Position numbers and translations under genes: made by a program. Positions 16,019 to 25,486 of a DNA stretch of 46,030 nt are shown here, piece after piece. Location: NCBI GenBank assembly GCA_937959395.1, contig CALGLR010000060.1, forward strand, positions 1 through 46,030. The letters run 5' to 3'. The notes under the pieces are model-generated. The model did not search any database, was not told the DNA's origin, and saw nothing but the letters and a program-made list of their open reading frames with translations. The DNA comes from an uncultured Flavobacteriaceae bacterium (GTDB lineage: Bacteria; Bacteroidota; Bacteroidia; Flavobacteriales; Flavobacteriaceae). Positions within the stretch are counted from its first letter, which is position 1, and each line of letters begins with the position of its first letter.

Positions 16019-19000
16019 TTATTTATTAATGTATACCCAAGCAGATTTTACTTGGTCTCCTTCAAATTCCATAATGTAATAGTAAGTCCCTACTGGTAAT
16101 TCGTCTCCACCATTAGATTGACCTTTCCATTCGTCTACATAATCCTTTCTAGAATAAACTAATGTACCACTTCTATTGTAAATTTCTAAGTTTTGTACAC
16201 CAAAACTACTCAAATCAAAACTATCATTAAACCCATCTCCATTTGGAGAAATTCCTTGAGGAATGTTACAGTTTTCAGACTCAGATACAATAATATCTGC
16301 TTCACTAGAACATCTCGTTCCATTGAAAGTGACATTAATGGTATAACGACCAGCTTCTAACACGTTAGTTAATTCTAATGTATTTTCTCCTGAAATTGCA
16401 ACGCCTTCATAGAACCATTGAATGGCTACTGCAGCTTCAGTATAATTGACAGCAATTGGATTAATAGCTATAGGCATACTGGTTCCTGCACAAATTTCAT
16501 ATTCCTCACTAGAATCAAAAGTAGTTTCTGGAATATCATTTACAATAAGATCAAAATTTACTGTTTTAAAACAATTAGTAGTTCCAACCCTATTTACTCT
16601 TGCATAAATTGTTTGAGGGTTACTCACATTTTCATAAGGAGACGATAATGAATTCATCTCCGTTTGCGCATCTGTTAAAGAAGCATAATAAGTAACAGTA
16701 TATTCTGTAGAATTTAAACTTCCTAGTATAGGTAATGTATTCGATGTTAAATCGAAAAACTCAAAACCATCTCTAGAAATATCATCACATGTTTTCAAAT
16801 CACTAGGATTAATGACATCAGGAATAGTACCTGATATAAGTAAAGTGAAACTGGTACTTGTATTTACACATGTAGATCCTGAAATAGTAGTATCCTCTAC
16901 TCTTACAAAAATTTCAGTAGCATTTGCAGCTATTAATATTGGCAATAAAGCATTATCTCCATTTTGAGCATCTATTAAAGAATCATGGTAAGTAACAATT
17001 ATTGTAGCAGGGTCTTGTGTCCCTAAAATAGTTGCAGTTTGAGCTCCTAAATTAAATGCTTCTATACCATCACCTGAACTATCATCACATGTTGTTATAT
17101 CATCTACAATTCCTGCCGAAGGAGTTGTACAGGTTGGTATTGCTAGAGTTGAAAAAGGCTCTACAATTGACCAAGGACTCTCCAATGTTGCACTACAATT
17201 TGCTAATACATAGAAATCATAATCTGTATCTGGATCTAATCCTGAAACTGTTACATTTGGCATGTTTATTATTGTTCCATTAGTTGGCGCTGGTGCTCCT
17301 GATAGAACTACTGCATATTCCCACTCGGTCTCTCCATTATTTGGAGTCCAGGAAACATCTGCTTCTGTTTCTGTAATTCCTGTTATCGTAATTGCTGTTG
17401 GTGCTTCACAAGTTGCTGTCGCTAGAGTTGTAAAAGGCTCTACAATTGACCAAGGACTCTCCAATGTGGCACTACAATTTGCTAAAACATAGAAATCATA
17501 ATCTGTATCTGGATCTAATCCTGAAACTGTTACATTTGGCATGCTTGCTATTGTCCCACTAGTTGGCGCTGGTACTCCTGATAGAACTACTGCATATTCC
17601 CACTCTGTCTCTCCATTATTTGGAGTCCAGGAGACATCTATTTCTGTTTCTGTAATTCCTGTTATCGTAATTGCTGTTGGTGCTTCACAAGTTGCTGTCG
17701 CTAGAGTTGTAAAAGATTCTAAAGCAGACCAAGGGCTCTCCGATGTGGCGCTACAATTTGCTAAAACATAGAAATCATAATCTGTATTTGGATCTAATCC
17801 TGAAACTGTTACATTTGGCATGTTTACTATTGTTCCACTAGTTGGCACTGGTGCTCCTGATAGAACTACTGCATATTCCCACTCGGTCTCTCCATTATTT
17901 GGAGTCCAGGAGACATCTGCTTCTGTTTCTGTAATTCCTGTTATCGTAATTGCTGTTGGTGCTTCACAGGTAGGAGATGTAGTACATGCATTTACTTCAA
18001 TTTGATCTATTGCTATATCACCATTAAAGCTTCCATCAGCTGATTTATAAGCAAATTCAATAAATATAACTTGCCCTAAATAAGCGTCTAAATTCACCCC
18101 TACATGTGCCCAATCATCTGAATCAGCACCCTGTAACTCATCTTCCCAAGTAAACTCAGTTGTAAATGGACCTGTTGCAGATGTAGAAACTCCTATATTT
18201 AAAGTTCCTATGCCTTCACCATACGCATGCATGTAAAATGATAATTCTGCATTATTAATACTTTGAGATAAATCAATTGCTGGGGTAACTGCCCCTACAA
18301 TAGCATCTATAGGTTGAGCAGAATATTCCATATGCACTCCTAAAAGACCATCATATGAATTTAATGGTCCTGTACTTAACGTAGTATTAATAGTCCCTGG
18401 TAAAATGATTGCCCAATCGGCAATAGAAACCCCGCCGTCGAATCCTGTACCTGTCCAACCTATTGGATCCACACGTTCTACAGTTCCAAAAGTTTCTGTA
18501 AACACATTCTCTAGTGTTCCTCCTGCCGAACAATCTACTCCAACAGGAATAGGAGGTGGTGTTTTTAATGTCTTAAATGGAATTGGTCCCACCCAATTAC
18601 TAAATCCGTTAGCTAAACAATTAGCTCTAACATAAACTTCATATTCCGTTAACGGGGTTAATCCAGTTACTGTTTCACTATTAGTGGCAACTGCTGTTCC
18701 TGAACCTGCTGGCAAACCTGTCCCTACTGGTTGAACAACATATTCCCAATTCGTTTCACTAGCTCCTGCATCCCATGTAATAACCGCACTATCCATAGTT
18801 CTGTCTGTCACTGCTAAATTGGTTGGTGCTAAACAAAATTCTCCACAAGACTCTACCTTAATAGCATCTATTGCTATGTCTCCTAAACTGTCATTTCCAC
18901 TTCCACCATAAGAGAATTCAATAAAAATAGTTTGTCCTAAATACGCATCTAAAGGAATTCCTATAGGCACCCATGCTTCAGCATCAGTAGTTTGAAAATC

Positions 19001-21994
19001 TCCTGCCCATGAATATTCTGGGGTAAAAGGCCCAGTAGCAGAGGTTGAAACCCCTATATTTAAGACCCCTATTCCTGAACCAAAAGCGTGCATATAAAAT
19101 GATAATTCTGCGCCATCCATAGCAGTAGATAAATCTATCGCTGGTGTAATTGCTGAATCTATATTTGTTGAACTTCCTGTTGTTTCGTATTCTAAGTGTA
19201 CCCCTGGATTACCATCCCATGAATTTAATGGTCCTGATCCTGTCGAATTTGTTCCTGGGTTTGAAATTCTCCATTTTCCGCTATCACCACTAAAATCAGT
19301 ACCTGTCCAACCCAATGGATCTGTATTTTGAATTAATCCAAAACCTTCCTCAAAAGCAATATTAGCTGTACCAACAGTACAATTAACACCTACAGGAGGA
19401 GGAGGAGTCATATTATTTAATGTTGAAAATGGAATCGTTATCCACTCACTAAAACCATCAGTTAAACAATTAGCTCTAACATAAACCTCATAAGCAGTAG
19501 CTGGGCTTAATGTATTATCAGTTATACTTGTAACCGTAGTAGCTATTCCATTTCCAGTAGGTATTCCTGTTCCTGCTGGCTGTACAACATATTCCCAATT
19601 AAACTCACCTGCATTAGGTGTCCATGATATGTCTGCGCTAGTTGTTGTTATACCTGTAACAGCCAAATCACTAGGTGCTGCACATGCTACTATACATGAT
19701 TCTATTTTTATTTGATCAATAGCTATATCTGCAGTACCATCAGATCCCGCAGCTCCAGCATAAGAAAATTCGATATAAAGCGTTTCTCCTATTGCTCCAT
19801 CTAGATTAACTCCAACTGGAACCCATGCATCTGTATCTGCAATTTGTAATCCCCCCGTCCATGTGAAAACGGGATTAAATGGTCCGGTAGGCGACAAAGA
19901 AACTCCTACTTCTAATTTTCCTATTGAAGCACCATATGCGTGTAAATAAAATGATAATTCTGCGCTACCTGCCACACTTGTTAAATCGATTGCAGGTGTA
20001 ATAGCACTTGCTACATTTGTAGAATTTCCAGATCCTTCATATTCTAAATGTACTCCCGGGTTTGTATCCCATGAGTTAAAAGGCCCTGTATTTATTGTAT
20101 TAGCATCAGCATTAGTTATTCTCCATTTACCGTTTTCTATATTCCCTGTAAATCCGTTGCCTGTCCAATTTACTGGAGGTGTATTTTGTACTAATCCAAA
20201 ATCTTCAGTAAAGATATCTGTTAATGTTCCATTTGTACATGTAACTCCTACTGGAGGTGGTGGTGGCGTACTTAGCGTCGTAAAACGTATTGGACCATAC
20301 CATAAACTAAAACCATCAGTTAAACAATTAGCTCTGACGTATACTTCATAAACCGTAGAAGGCATTAAACTTGGTACATTTACATTTGTAGTTGTTGCTG
20401 GTAAACCATTACCAGTAGGTAATCCTGTTCCAGCTGGTTGAACTACATATTCCCAATTGGTCTCTGAACCATTAGAGGTCCAATTTATATCTGCTGAAGT
20501 CGTCATAAGATTACTAACAACTATATCACTAGGCACTATACAAAAATCGCCACATGATTCTACTTTAATAGCATCTAAAGCTATATCTCCTGTTGAATCT
20601 GTTCCTGAACCCTCATAAGCGAATTCTAAATAGATTATTTGCCCCATGTAAGCATCTAAATTAACGCCTACTGGAACCCAAGCATCAGATTCTGATGTTT
20701 GTAATTCTCCAGTCCATGAAAATTCATTATTAAAAGGCCCTGTTGCAGAAGTAGAGACTCCTATATTTAATTCTCCTATCGCAGACCCGTATGCATGCAT
20801 ATAAAATGATAGTTCTGCACCATCTACAGCAGCACCCATATCAATAGCAGGTGTAATTGCTCTAGCAACATCAGTAGCATTACCTTCTGTTTCGTATTCT
20901 AAATGTATTCCTCCAGGAATGGCATCCCAAGGCTCTAATGGCCCTGTATTAGGCGTATTTGTTCCTGCTTGTGTGATTGACCACTGACCACCAACGGCAG
21001 TTCCACCTCCATCACCATCAAAACCTGTCCCTGTCCATCCCAATGGATCTTCATTTTGAACTAATCCAAATTCTTCCGAGAATATTATTGATGATGTTCC
21101 TGAAGCACATGTAACGCCTACTGGTTCAGTTGGCGGTGTTCTTAAAGTTCTAAAGTTTATTGGGCCTATCCAATTACTAAAACCATCTACTAAACAATTA
21201 GCTCTAACATAAACCTCATATGCTATAGATTCATTTAATCCTGATGCATTGAAATTAATATTTGTAGCTGCAGCTTGTCCATTTGTTGTTGGCACTCCAG
21301 TACCTTGAGGCTGCACTGTTACTTCCCATGCTGTTTCTACACCTCCAAGATCCCAACTAATATTTGCGTTATCTATTGCAATATCTGAAACACTTATATT
21401 TGAGACATCTGGGCATGCAGAAGGGCCTGTCGAAGACGTTAATGTAGGTGAACTCATACAGAATCCTAATGCAAGATCTCCACCATCATCATAAACAATA
21501 CGATATCTAAACCCTGTTAATTGTGAGGCTGTAAAACTTGAAATATCTAATAAATCTGTTGAAAAAGCAACGAATGGCCCGTCGCAAAAATTAAAACCAG
21601 CTGAACCTGGAGTCGATTGTTCTATAGGAGTTCCCCAATTACTCCATGTACTTGTATCGGCATCCCAATATTGAGTAGTTAAACTATCACCAACATTACC
21701 AAAATTAAATACATATGTAGAATTTATAATAATAAAATTCTCTCCAGCTGTAATCGCTGGTGTAATATCAACAATTGGAGACTCTGCTGCTATGTTGTTT
21801 ATACTACCATCTCCAGCATCTTCATCACTAAAACCAAAATTAGATACAGAAGTTGGATCTCCTTGTATAGAAAATGGCTCGTATACTCCACTTAAAGTCC
21901 ATGAAGCATTAGGCCAATTAGCTGGTTCATTTACTTGCGAAAAAATTTGTTGAAATACGAAAATTAAAAGCAGGGATAATACAGTCTTTCTCAT
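16019..21994 (-). CDS. Giant repetitive cell-surface adhesin with T9SS type B sorting domain
   Basis: 1,991 residues. I use the ATG at 21994 because MRKTVLSLLLIFVFQQIFSQ is a good signal peptide; an in-frame ATG at 22018 is less likely. After a Ca/Ig-like N-terminal region (to about 195) come four modules of about 285 residues. Each joins a fibronectin III domain (xxSWxxxxxETxWEYVVQPAGTG, AYEVYVRANC) to a MAM/concanavalin-like domain (AITPAIDL, AELSFYMHAYG, DIAIDAIKVESC). Three nearly identical 93-residue FN3 repeats follow (about 1346-1624), then two CDD-containing Ig-like domains. The end is a gliding-motility-associated type B sorting domain with IPQGISPNGDGFNDSF and LPVGTYYYIMEF. It is exported by the T9SS and displayed at the surface, probably for adhesion or gliding. 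First gene of the adhesin-PorP/SprF-OmpA operon. Confidence 0.92.
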   Translation of the reverse strand: MRKTVLSLLLIFVFQQIFSQVNEPANWPNASWTLSGVYEPFSIQGDPTSVSNFGFSDEDAGDGSINNIAAESPIVDITPAITAGENFIIINSTYVFNFGNVGDSLTTQYWDADTSTWSNWGTPIEQSTPGSAGFNFCDGPFVAFSTDLLDISSFTASQLTGFRYRIVYDDGGDLALGFCMSSPTLTSSTGPSACPDVSNISVSDIAIDNANISWDLGGVETAWEVTVQPQGTGVPTTNGQAAATNINFNASGLNESIAYEVYVRANCLVDGFSNWIGPINFRTLRTPPTEPVGVTCASGTSSIIFSEEFGLVQNEDPLGWTGTGFDGDGGGTAVGGQWSITQAGTNTPNTGPLEPWDAIPGGIHLEYETEGNATDVARAITPAIDMGAAVDGAELSFYMHAYGSAIGELNIGVSTSATGPFNNEFSWTGELQTSESDAWVPVGVNLDAYMGQIIYLEFAYEGSGTDSTGDIALDAIKVESCGDFCIVPSDIVVSNLMTTSADINWTSNGSETNWEYVVQPAGTGLPTGNGLPATTTNVNVPSLMPSTVYEVYVRANCLTDGFSLWYGPIRFTTLSTPPPPPVGVTCTNGTLTDIFTEDFGLVQNTPPVNWTGNGFTGNIENGKWRITNADANTINTGPFNSWDTNPGVHLEYEGSGNSTNVASAITPAIDLTSVAGSAELSFYLHAYGASIGKLEVGVSLSPTGPFNPVFTWTGGLQIADTDAWVPVGVNLDGAIGETLYIEFSYAGAAGSDGTADIAIDQIKIESCIVACAAPSDLAVTGITTTSADISWTPNAGEFNWEYVVQPAGTGIPTGNGIATTVTSITDNTLSPATAYEVYVRANCLTDGFSEWITIPFSTLNNMTPPPPVGVNCTVGTANIAFEEGFGLIQNTDPLGWTGTDFSGDSGKWRISNPGTNSTGSGPLNSWDGNPGVHLEYETTGSSTNIDSAITPAIDLSTAMDGAELSFYMHAFGSGIGVLNIGVSTSATGPFTPEYSWAGDFQTTDAEAWVPIGIPLDAYLGQTIFIEFSYGGSGNDSLGDIAIDAIKVESCGEFCLAPTNLAVTDRTMDSAVITWDAGASETNWEYVVQPVGTGLPAGSGTAVATNSETVTGLTPLTEYEVYVRANCLANGFSNWVGPIPFKTLKTPPPIPVGVDCSAGGTLENVFTETFGTVERVDPIGWTGTGFDGGVSIADWAIILPGTINTTLSTGPLNSYDGLLGVHMEYSAQPIDAIVGAVTPAIDLSQSINNAELSFYMHAYGEGIGTLNIGVSTSATGPFTTEFTWEDELQGADSDDWAHVGVNLDAYLGQVIFIEFAYKSADGSFNGDIAIDQIEVNACTTSPTCEAPTAITITGITETEADVSWTPNNGETEWEYAVVLSGAPVPTSGTIVNMPNVTVSGLDPNTDYDFYVLANCSATSESPWSALESFTTLATATCEAPTAITITGITETEIDVSWTPNNGETEWEYAVVLSGVPAPTSGTIASMPNVTVSGLDPDTDYDFYVLANCSATLESPWSIVEPFTTLATATCEAPTAITITGITETEADVSWTPNNGETEWEYAVVLSGAPAPTNGTIINMPNVTVSGLDPDTDYDFYVLANCSATLESPWSIVEPFSTLAIPTCTTPSAGIVDDITTCDDSSGDGIEAFNLGAQTATILGTQDPATIIVTYHDSLIDAQNGDNALLPILIAANATEIFVRVEDTTISGSTCVNTSTSFTLLISGTIPDVINPSDLKTCDDISRDGFEFFDLTSNTLPILGSLNSTEYTVTYYASLTDAQTEMNSLSSPYENVSNPQTIYARVNRVGTTNCFKTVNFDLIVNDIPETTFDSSEEYEICAGTSMPIAINPIAVNYTEAAVAIQWFYEGVAISGENTLELTNVLEAGRYTINVTFNGTRCSSEADIIVSESENCNIPQGISPNGDGFNDSFDLSSFGVQNLEIYNRSGTLVYSRKDYVDEWKGQSNGGDELPVGTYYYIMEFEGDQVKSAWVYINK
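17121..17957 (-). repeat. Three tandem 279-bp repeats inside the adhesin gene
   Basis: Three copies, starting at 17121, 17400 and 17679, have exactly the same length (279 bp, 93 codons) and are nearly identical in DNA, down to synonymous positions. The join GGTGCTTCAC recurs at 17400, 17679 and 17958. They encode one FN3 domain each (CEAPTAITITGITETE at the start). The low divergence points to recent duplication or gene conversion. The four larger modules between about 18,000 and 21,400 are more diverged. Confidence 0.9.
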
Positions 21995-22211
21995 TTTTAT
22001 TTTGGGTTCGTTAATCAAATTAGAGATCTAAACTAAATAAAATAATTATTGAAATCCCTTAATATCAGCTATAATAGACTAAATCATATAAATACTCGAT
22101 AAAAAGAATAAAAAGGACAAAAATTGTTCATTACTTGTTAAAAAAAATATTTTTTTTAAGAAAAATGAGTAAAAAATTTCGTTTTTTTATTGAATAATTA
22201 TAAAAAACTAC

Positions 22212-23249
22212 TTAATTAGAAGGATTAGGTATATTTTTATGTATTTCGTCTATTTTACTGAGAATATCATTATTTAAGTCTAAATTTATACTATCAATAT
22301 TCTCTTTTAATTGAATTTTTGAGGTTGCTCCTATTATATTACTAGTGACGAATTCTTTGTTATTTACAAAAGCTAAAGACATTTGAGCTAGAGATATTTC
22401 GTTTTCTTTAGCTAATTTTAGATAATGTTTTGTTGCTTCGGTACATTGTTCACTACTGTATCTTGCGAACCTAGGAAATAACTTTAGCCTAGAGCTTTCT
22501 AATGCGGTGTTATTAATATATTTTCCTGATAAAACACCAAATGCCATTGGAGAATAAACCAGTAAACCAATATTTTCTCTAATTGATATTTCGGCCATAT
22601 CACCTTCAAAAGCTCTATTAATTAAAGAATATGCATTTTGAATGGTTATTGGTCTTGGTAAATCATTCTTTTCTGATTCCTGTAAATAACGCATTGTACC
22701 CCAGGCTTTTTCATTAGAAATACCGACATGACGAATTCGACCATTCTTAACTTCTTTATCTAGACTTTCTAAAACGGTCTTAAAGTTATCTTCCCAGCGC
22801 TCCTTTTCATTATGATTATAATCACGTACTCCAAATGTATTTGTAGTTCTTTCAGGCCAATGTAATTGATATAGATCTATATAATCAGTTTGAAGTCTTT
22901 TTAATTCTAAATCTAAAGCTTCTTTAATACTATCCCCTTTAAAACCAGAAGTTCTAATATGCGCTGTGTAATCTCCTGGGCCAGCTATTTTAGAAGCTAA
23001 AACTACTTTATCTCTTTTACCTGTATTTTTTAACCAATTTCCAATAATCTCGCTTGTTCTACCTTGCGTTTCTGCAGTTGCTGGAACAGGATAAAGTTCT
23101 GCCGTATCAATAAAGTTAACACCATTATCAAAAGCATAGTCTAATTGTTCATGACCTTCAGCTTCTGTATTTTGATTCCCCCATGTCATGGAACCCAAAC
23201 ATATTTTACTTACTTTAATATCTGTATTAGGTAACGTAGTGTACTTCAT
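22212..23249 (-). CDS. Aldo/keto reductase, Tas-like
   Basis: 345-residue NADP(H)-dependent oxidoreductase with an aldo/keto reductase (alpha/beta)8 barrel. The catalytic tetrad is complete: D48 and Y53 in FIDTAELYP, K87 in VVLASKIAGPG, and H130 in YIDLYQLHWPER. The cofactor region near the C-terminus reads NIIGATSKIQLKENI. The start KYTTLPNTDIKVSKICLGSM and the loop after the second strand (PVPATAETQGRTSEIIG) resemble the E. coli Tas subgroup. Physiological substrate unknown. It is cytoplasmic and probably monocistronic, separated from the upstream DUF3078 gene by a terminator. The 193 nt between its stop and the adhesin start contain only A/T-rich sequence with no recognisable element. Confidence 0.93.
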   Translation of the reverse strand: MKYTTLPNTDIKVSKICLGSMTWGNQNTEAEGHEQLDYAFDNGVNFIDTAELYPVPATAETQGRTSEIIGNWLKNTGKRDKVVLASKIAGPGDYTAHIRTSGFKGDSIKEALDLELKRLQTDYIDLYQLHWPERTTNTFGVRDYNHNEKERWEDNFKTVLESLDKEVKNGRIRHVGISNEKAWGTMRYLQESEKNDLPRPITIQNAYSLINRAFEGDMAEISIRENIGLLVYSPMAFGVLSGKYINNTALESSRLKLFPRFARYSSEQCTEATKHYLKLAKENEISLAQMSLAFVNNKEFVTSNIIGATSKIQLKENIDSINLDLNNDILSKIDEIHKNIPNPSN

Positions 23250-23295
23250 TTTAATTACAACAAAAAATAGTTAATTTTCAAATTTTGTGTAAATA

Positions 23296-23333
23296 TAAAA
23301 AGACCTTCCATGTTATGAACTATGAAAGGTCTT
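23296..23333 (-). terminator. Intrinsic terminator after the DUF3078 gene
   Basis: AAGACCTT and AAGGTCTT (23300-23307 and 23326-23333) extend to a 12-bp stem with one mismatch. On the minus strand the hairpin is followed by a T-run (TTTTTATATTT). It lies 45 nt past the stop of the DUF3078 gene. Confidence 0.75.
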
Positions 23334-23377
23334 AATATATGTTAAGGTTTTTTAATTATTACCTTATGGTATTTAAT

Positions 23378-24328
23378 TTAGAATGCATAACTCAATCCTA
23401 ATAACCAGTATGTTTGTAATTTGTTATCTATATTATCAAAAGATGGAACTTCCGTTCCCGCAGGTAAAGCTGTTATATCACCTAACTGATCTTGTGCAAA
23501 GTTTACTGCTTCTTGCTTATTATCTCTTAAACCAACATCAAATCCAACACCAATTTTTTTCCAAAGTGTATAAGAAAATGAGTTTATCCATGTCCAGTTG
23601 GATAAGTTTGAACTTTTATAACTTTGAAACATAGATAAATTAGACTTGAAGCTTATTGCTCCAATTTGTCTGGTATAATCTGCTACTATTTTAGCACCTA
23701 AAGAAGATTCAAACACAGTGTCTCCTTTACTAAACACAAAATTATAGTTTAATGGGTGAATTACTACTACTAAGTTTTGAATAGGTGTCCAAGTCATTCC
23801 AACTCCAAAATCTAAATATCCTGGATCATTGAAGTTATCTAATACTGTAGTTCTGTATTCAGCTAATGCAGATACTGCCCACTTTTCACTTAACTTTCTA
23901 CCGTAAAGTGAAGAAATATTAAATACGTCTGTAGTTGGTTCAAAATCTTCACTATCTAAAGGATTGTCCTTATTGTCTAGTTTAACCCATCCTAAGTTAA
24001 TGTTAGCTGAGTTTCTCCAGAAAAACTTCTCTTGATTTAAATTAGCAAAACCATTTACTGTAAAACCTATGTTTCCAGAAGAGTTATTAGATGCAGCTTG
24101 AGAATACCAGTTATTAAATTCTGATACACTTCCTCCAATAGTACCAAATGCACCTTTAGTCCAACCTGGTAGTGCATCTATTTGAGCTTGTAAAGCATTA
24201 GCTTCAGCTTGTAAAGCATCTGCCGCTGCTACCTTTTCTTTTTTTTGTGATTGAAGCTCTTCTTTTGTTTGGGCATTAATTGTTGCTAGTCCTAAACAGA
24301 AGGCAACTGATAATATTAATTTTTTCAT
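23378..24328 (-). CDS. DUF3078-type outer-membrane protein
   Basis: 316 residues. The signal peptide (MKKLILSVAFCLGLATINAQ) is followed by a short coiled-coil-like helix (about 21-52: KEELQSQKKEKVAAADALQA and onward). The rest is a series of amphipathic strands ending in an aromatic residue (YWLLGLSYAF), which indicates an outer-membrane beta-barrel. The order WTKGAFGTIGGSVSEFNNWY, then NINLGWVKLDN, then LYGRKLSEKWAVSALAEYRT fits the DUF3078 family, common in flavobacteria and of unknown function. The leading coiled coil may form a trimer or contact peptidoglycan (inference). Monocistronic; a TACTTTTG box lies upstream and a terminator follows. Confidence 0.82.
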   Translation of the reverse strand: MKKLILSVAFCLGLATINAQTKEELQSQKKEKVAAADALQAEANALQAQIDALPGWTKGAFGTIGGSVSEFNNWYSQAASNNSSGNIGFTVNGFANLNQEKFFWRNSANINLGWVKLDNKDNPLDSEDFEPTTDVFNISSLYGRKLSEKWAVSALAEYRTTVLDNFNDPGYLDFGVGMTWTPIQNLVVVIHPLNYNFVFSKGDTVFESSLGAKIVADYTRQIGAISFKSNLSMFQSYKSSNLSNWTWINSFSYTLWKKIGVGFDVGLRDNKQEAVNFAQDQLGDITALPAGTEVPSFDNIDNKLQTYWLLGLSYAF

Positions 24329-24353
24329 ATTTGTTTATTTGTTTTGTTGAAGC

Positions 24354-24361
24354 AAAAGTAT
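24354..24361 (-). promoter_or_regulatory. Possible -7 element for the DUF3078 gene
   Basis: Minus-strand TACTTTTG matches TAnnTTTG, 26 nt before the start codon. No well-placed -33 element is visible. Confidence 0.45.
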
Positions 24362-24439
24362 GTCAAAATCCTATCTTGAAACCGAAGATGACAAAACTAT
24401 AAACGAAAAAATGGATAAAAGGATTAATTTAATCGACAA

Positions 24440-24943
24440 CTAGCGTTTAAACAATGGAACGGAAGAACACGCCTCTCCAAACATGATGGATTTAGCAACC
24501 GTTTTTATTTTGTTTGAAATTATAATGTAGACAGCATCAGGGATTTGTTTTTTAGAACATCCTTTTATAATAACAGGCTTGTCTTTATAGGTTGAAATAT
24601 CTAGGTTATTAATAATATTTTGATACAATGCAATCTCAAGATCGTTTAGACCTCCTAATACAGTATATTTTGCAAACGACTGAAGTTCTATAGCAATTAA
24701 CATGTAGGCCCATGCTGGTATAATAGCATCAGAAGAACATACTATAGCCACATATTGATCTTTATACTGCGACCAGTCATGCGACTTAACATAAGTTCTA
24801 AATTCCTTTTCACGAAGCACAAACTCTTCGTAAAGCCAATCTTTAATATCAAATAGCACGCGATCACCTTCTGGATAATAATCTTCTAGATCAATAACCA
24901 TTAGTTTACTATTTGCTACTCTATTTATTATATCGTCTGCCAT
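24440..24943 (-). CDS. DUF2480 family protein, end of the SUF operon
   Basis: 167-residue soluble protein of the DUF2480 family, restricted largely to Bacteroidota and regularly found with suf genes. Conserved features are DLEDYYPEGDRVLFDIKDWL near the N-terminus, IVCSSDAIIPAWAYML, VIIKGCSKKQIPDAVYI and the C-terminal GEACSSVPLFK. The three Cys-containing motifs, together with the genomic setting, suggest metal or Fe-S handling, but no activity is established. It is the last gene in the operon direction, 178 nt after the DUF59 gene. The gap holds a TTAGCTG repeat ending 9 nt before its start codon, which could alter its expression. Confidence 0.85.
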   Translation of the reverse strand: MADDIINRVANSKLMVIDLEDYYPEGDRVLFDIKDWLYEEFVLREKEFRTYVKSHDWSQYKDQYVAIVCSSDAIIPAWAYMLIAIELQSFAKYTVLGGLNDLEIALYQNIINNLDISTYKDKPVIIKGCSKKQIPDAVYIIISNKIKTVAKSIMFGEACSSVPLFKR

Positions 24944-24952
24944 TTTTATAAA

Positions 24953-25020
24953 TTAGCTGTTAGCTGTTAGCTGTTAGCTGTTAGCTGTTAGCTGTTAGCT
25001 GTTAGCTGTTAGCTGTTAGC
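24953..25020. repeat. TTAGCTG heptanucleotide tandem repeat
   Basis: Nine perfect copies of the 7-mer TTAGCTG plus a partial tenth (TTAGC), 68 nt with no mismatch. Each unit contains the palindrome AGCT. The tract sits between the DUF59 and DUF2480 genes, 9 nt upstream of the DUF2480 start codon (minus strand). A perfect short-unit tract like this is prone to slippage. As the unit is not a multiple of three but lies outside coding sequence, changes would alter leader length or promoter spacing and leave the protein unchanged. Confidence 0.97.
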
Positions 25021-25121
25021 CAAAATTAATCTTTTCTAAATAATAGAGTTATACAATTTATTCTACTTCTTAACAAAAACACCATTAAACCGCCTGTAAT
25101 TATAACGGTTACATATTAAAA

Positions 25122-25448
25122 CTATAACATTCCTAACTCTAGCTTTGCTTCTTCACTCATTAAATCTTGAGTCCAAGGCGGATCAAAAGTGATCTCCACT
25201 TCTGCATCATTAACATCTTTCAATGATTTAACTTTTTCTTCTACTTCCCGAGGTAATGTTTCTGCCACAGGACAGTTTGGGGTTGTTAAGGTCATTAAAA
25301 TTTTTACATCATTGTCCTCATTTACAAATACATCATAAATTAAACCTAATTCATAGATGTCTACAGGTATTTCTGGATCAAAAATAGTTTTTATTACTCT
25401 AACTATTTTCTCTCCTAATTCGGCTGCATCTGTTTCTGTATTACTCAT
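25122..25448 (-). CDS. SufT-like DUF59/MIP18 family Fe-S assembly protein
   Basis: 108-residue DUF59 (MIP18) protein, a family that helps mature Fe-S proteins. Hallmarks are IFDPEIPVDIYELGLIYDV (about 22-40), the cysteine C59 in LTTPNCPVAETLP, and the C-terminal DPPWTQDLMSEEAKLELGML. It corresponds to the small 'SUF system Fe-S cluster assembly protein' found after sufE in flavobacteria and lacks any fused domain. It starts 38 nt after sufE in the same direction. Calling it SufT is reasonable, though some use that name for a longer protein. Confidence 0.92.
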   Translation of the reverse strand: MSNTETDAAELGEKIVRVIKTIFDPEIPVDIYELGLIYDVFVNEDNDVKILMTLTTPNCPVAETLPREVEEKVKSLKDVNDAEVEITFDPPWTQDLMSEEAKLELGML

Positions 25449-25486
25449 TTTATTATATCTATGATCTGTTTTATATCTGGGAATTG

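Noticed and set aside
17262-18005. Three plus-strand open frames spaced exactly 279 bp apart with very similar proteins
   Set aside because: They are antisense to the FN3 repeats of the adhesin gene and owe both their similarity and spacing to that DNA repeat. There is no independent coding evidence.
22019-22211. A/T-rich run with an A8-T8-like palindrome upstream of the adhesin gene
   Set aside because: The dyad consists only of A and T and has no stable stem. No promoter match or conserved motif was recognised.
24953-25020. Heptamer tract considered as a CRISPR-like array
   Set aside because: The unit is only 7 bp with no spacers and no cas genes nearby. It is a simple tandem repeat.
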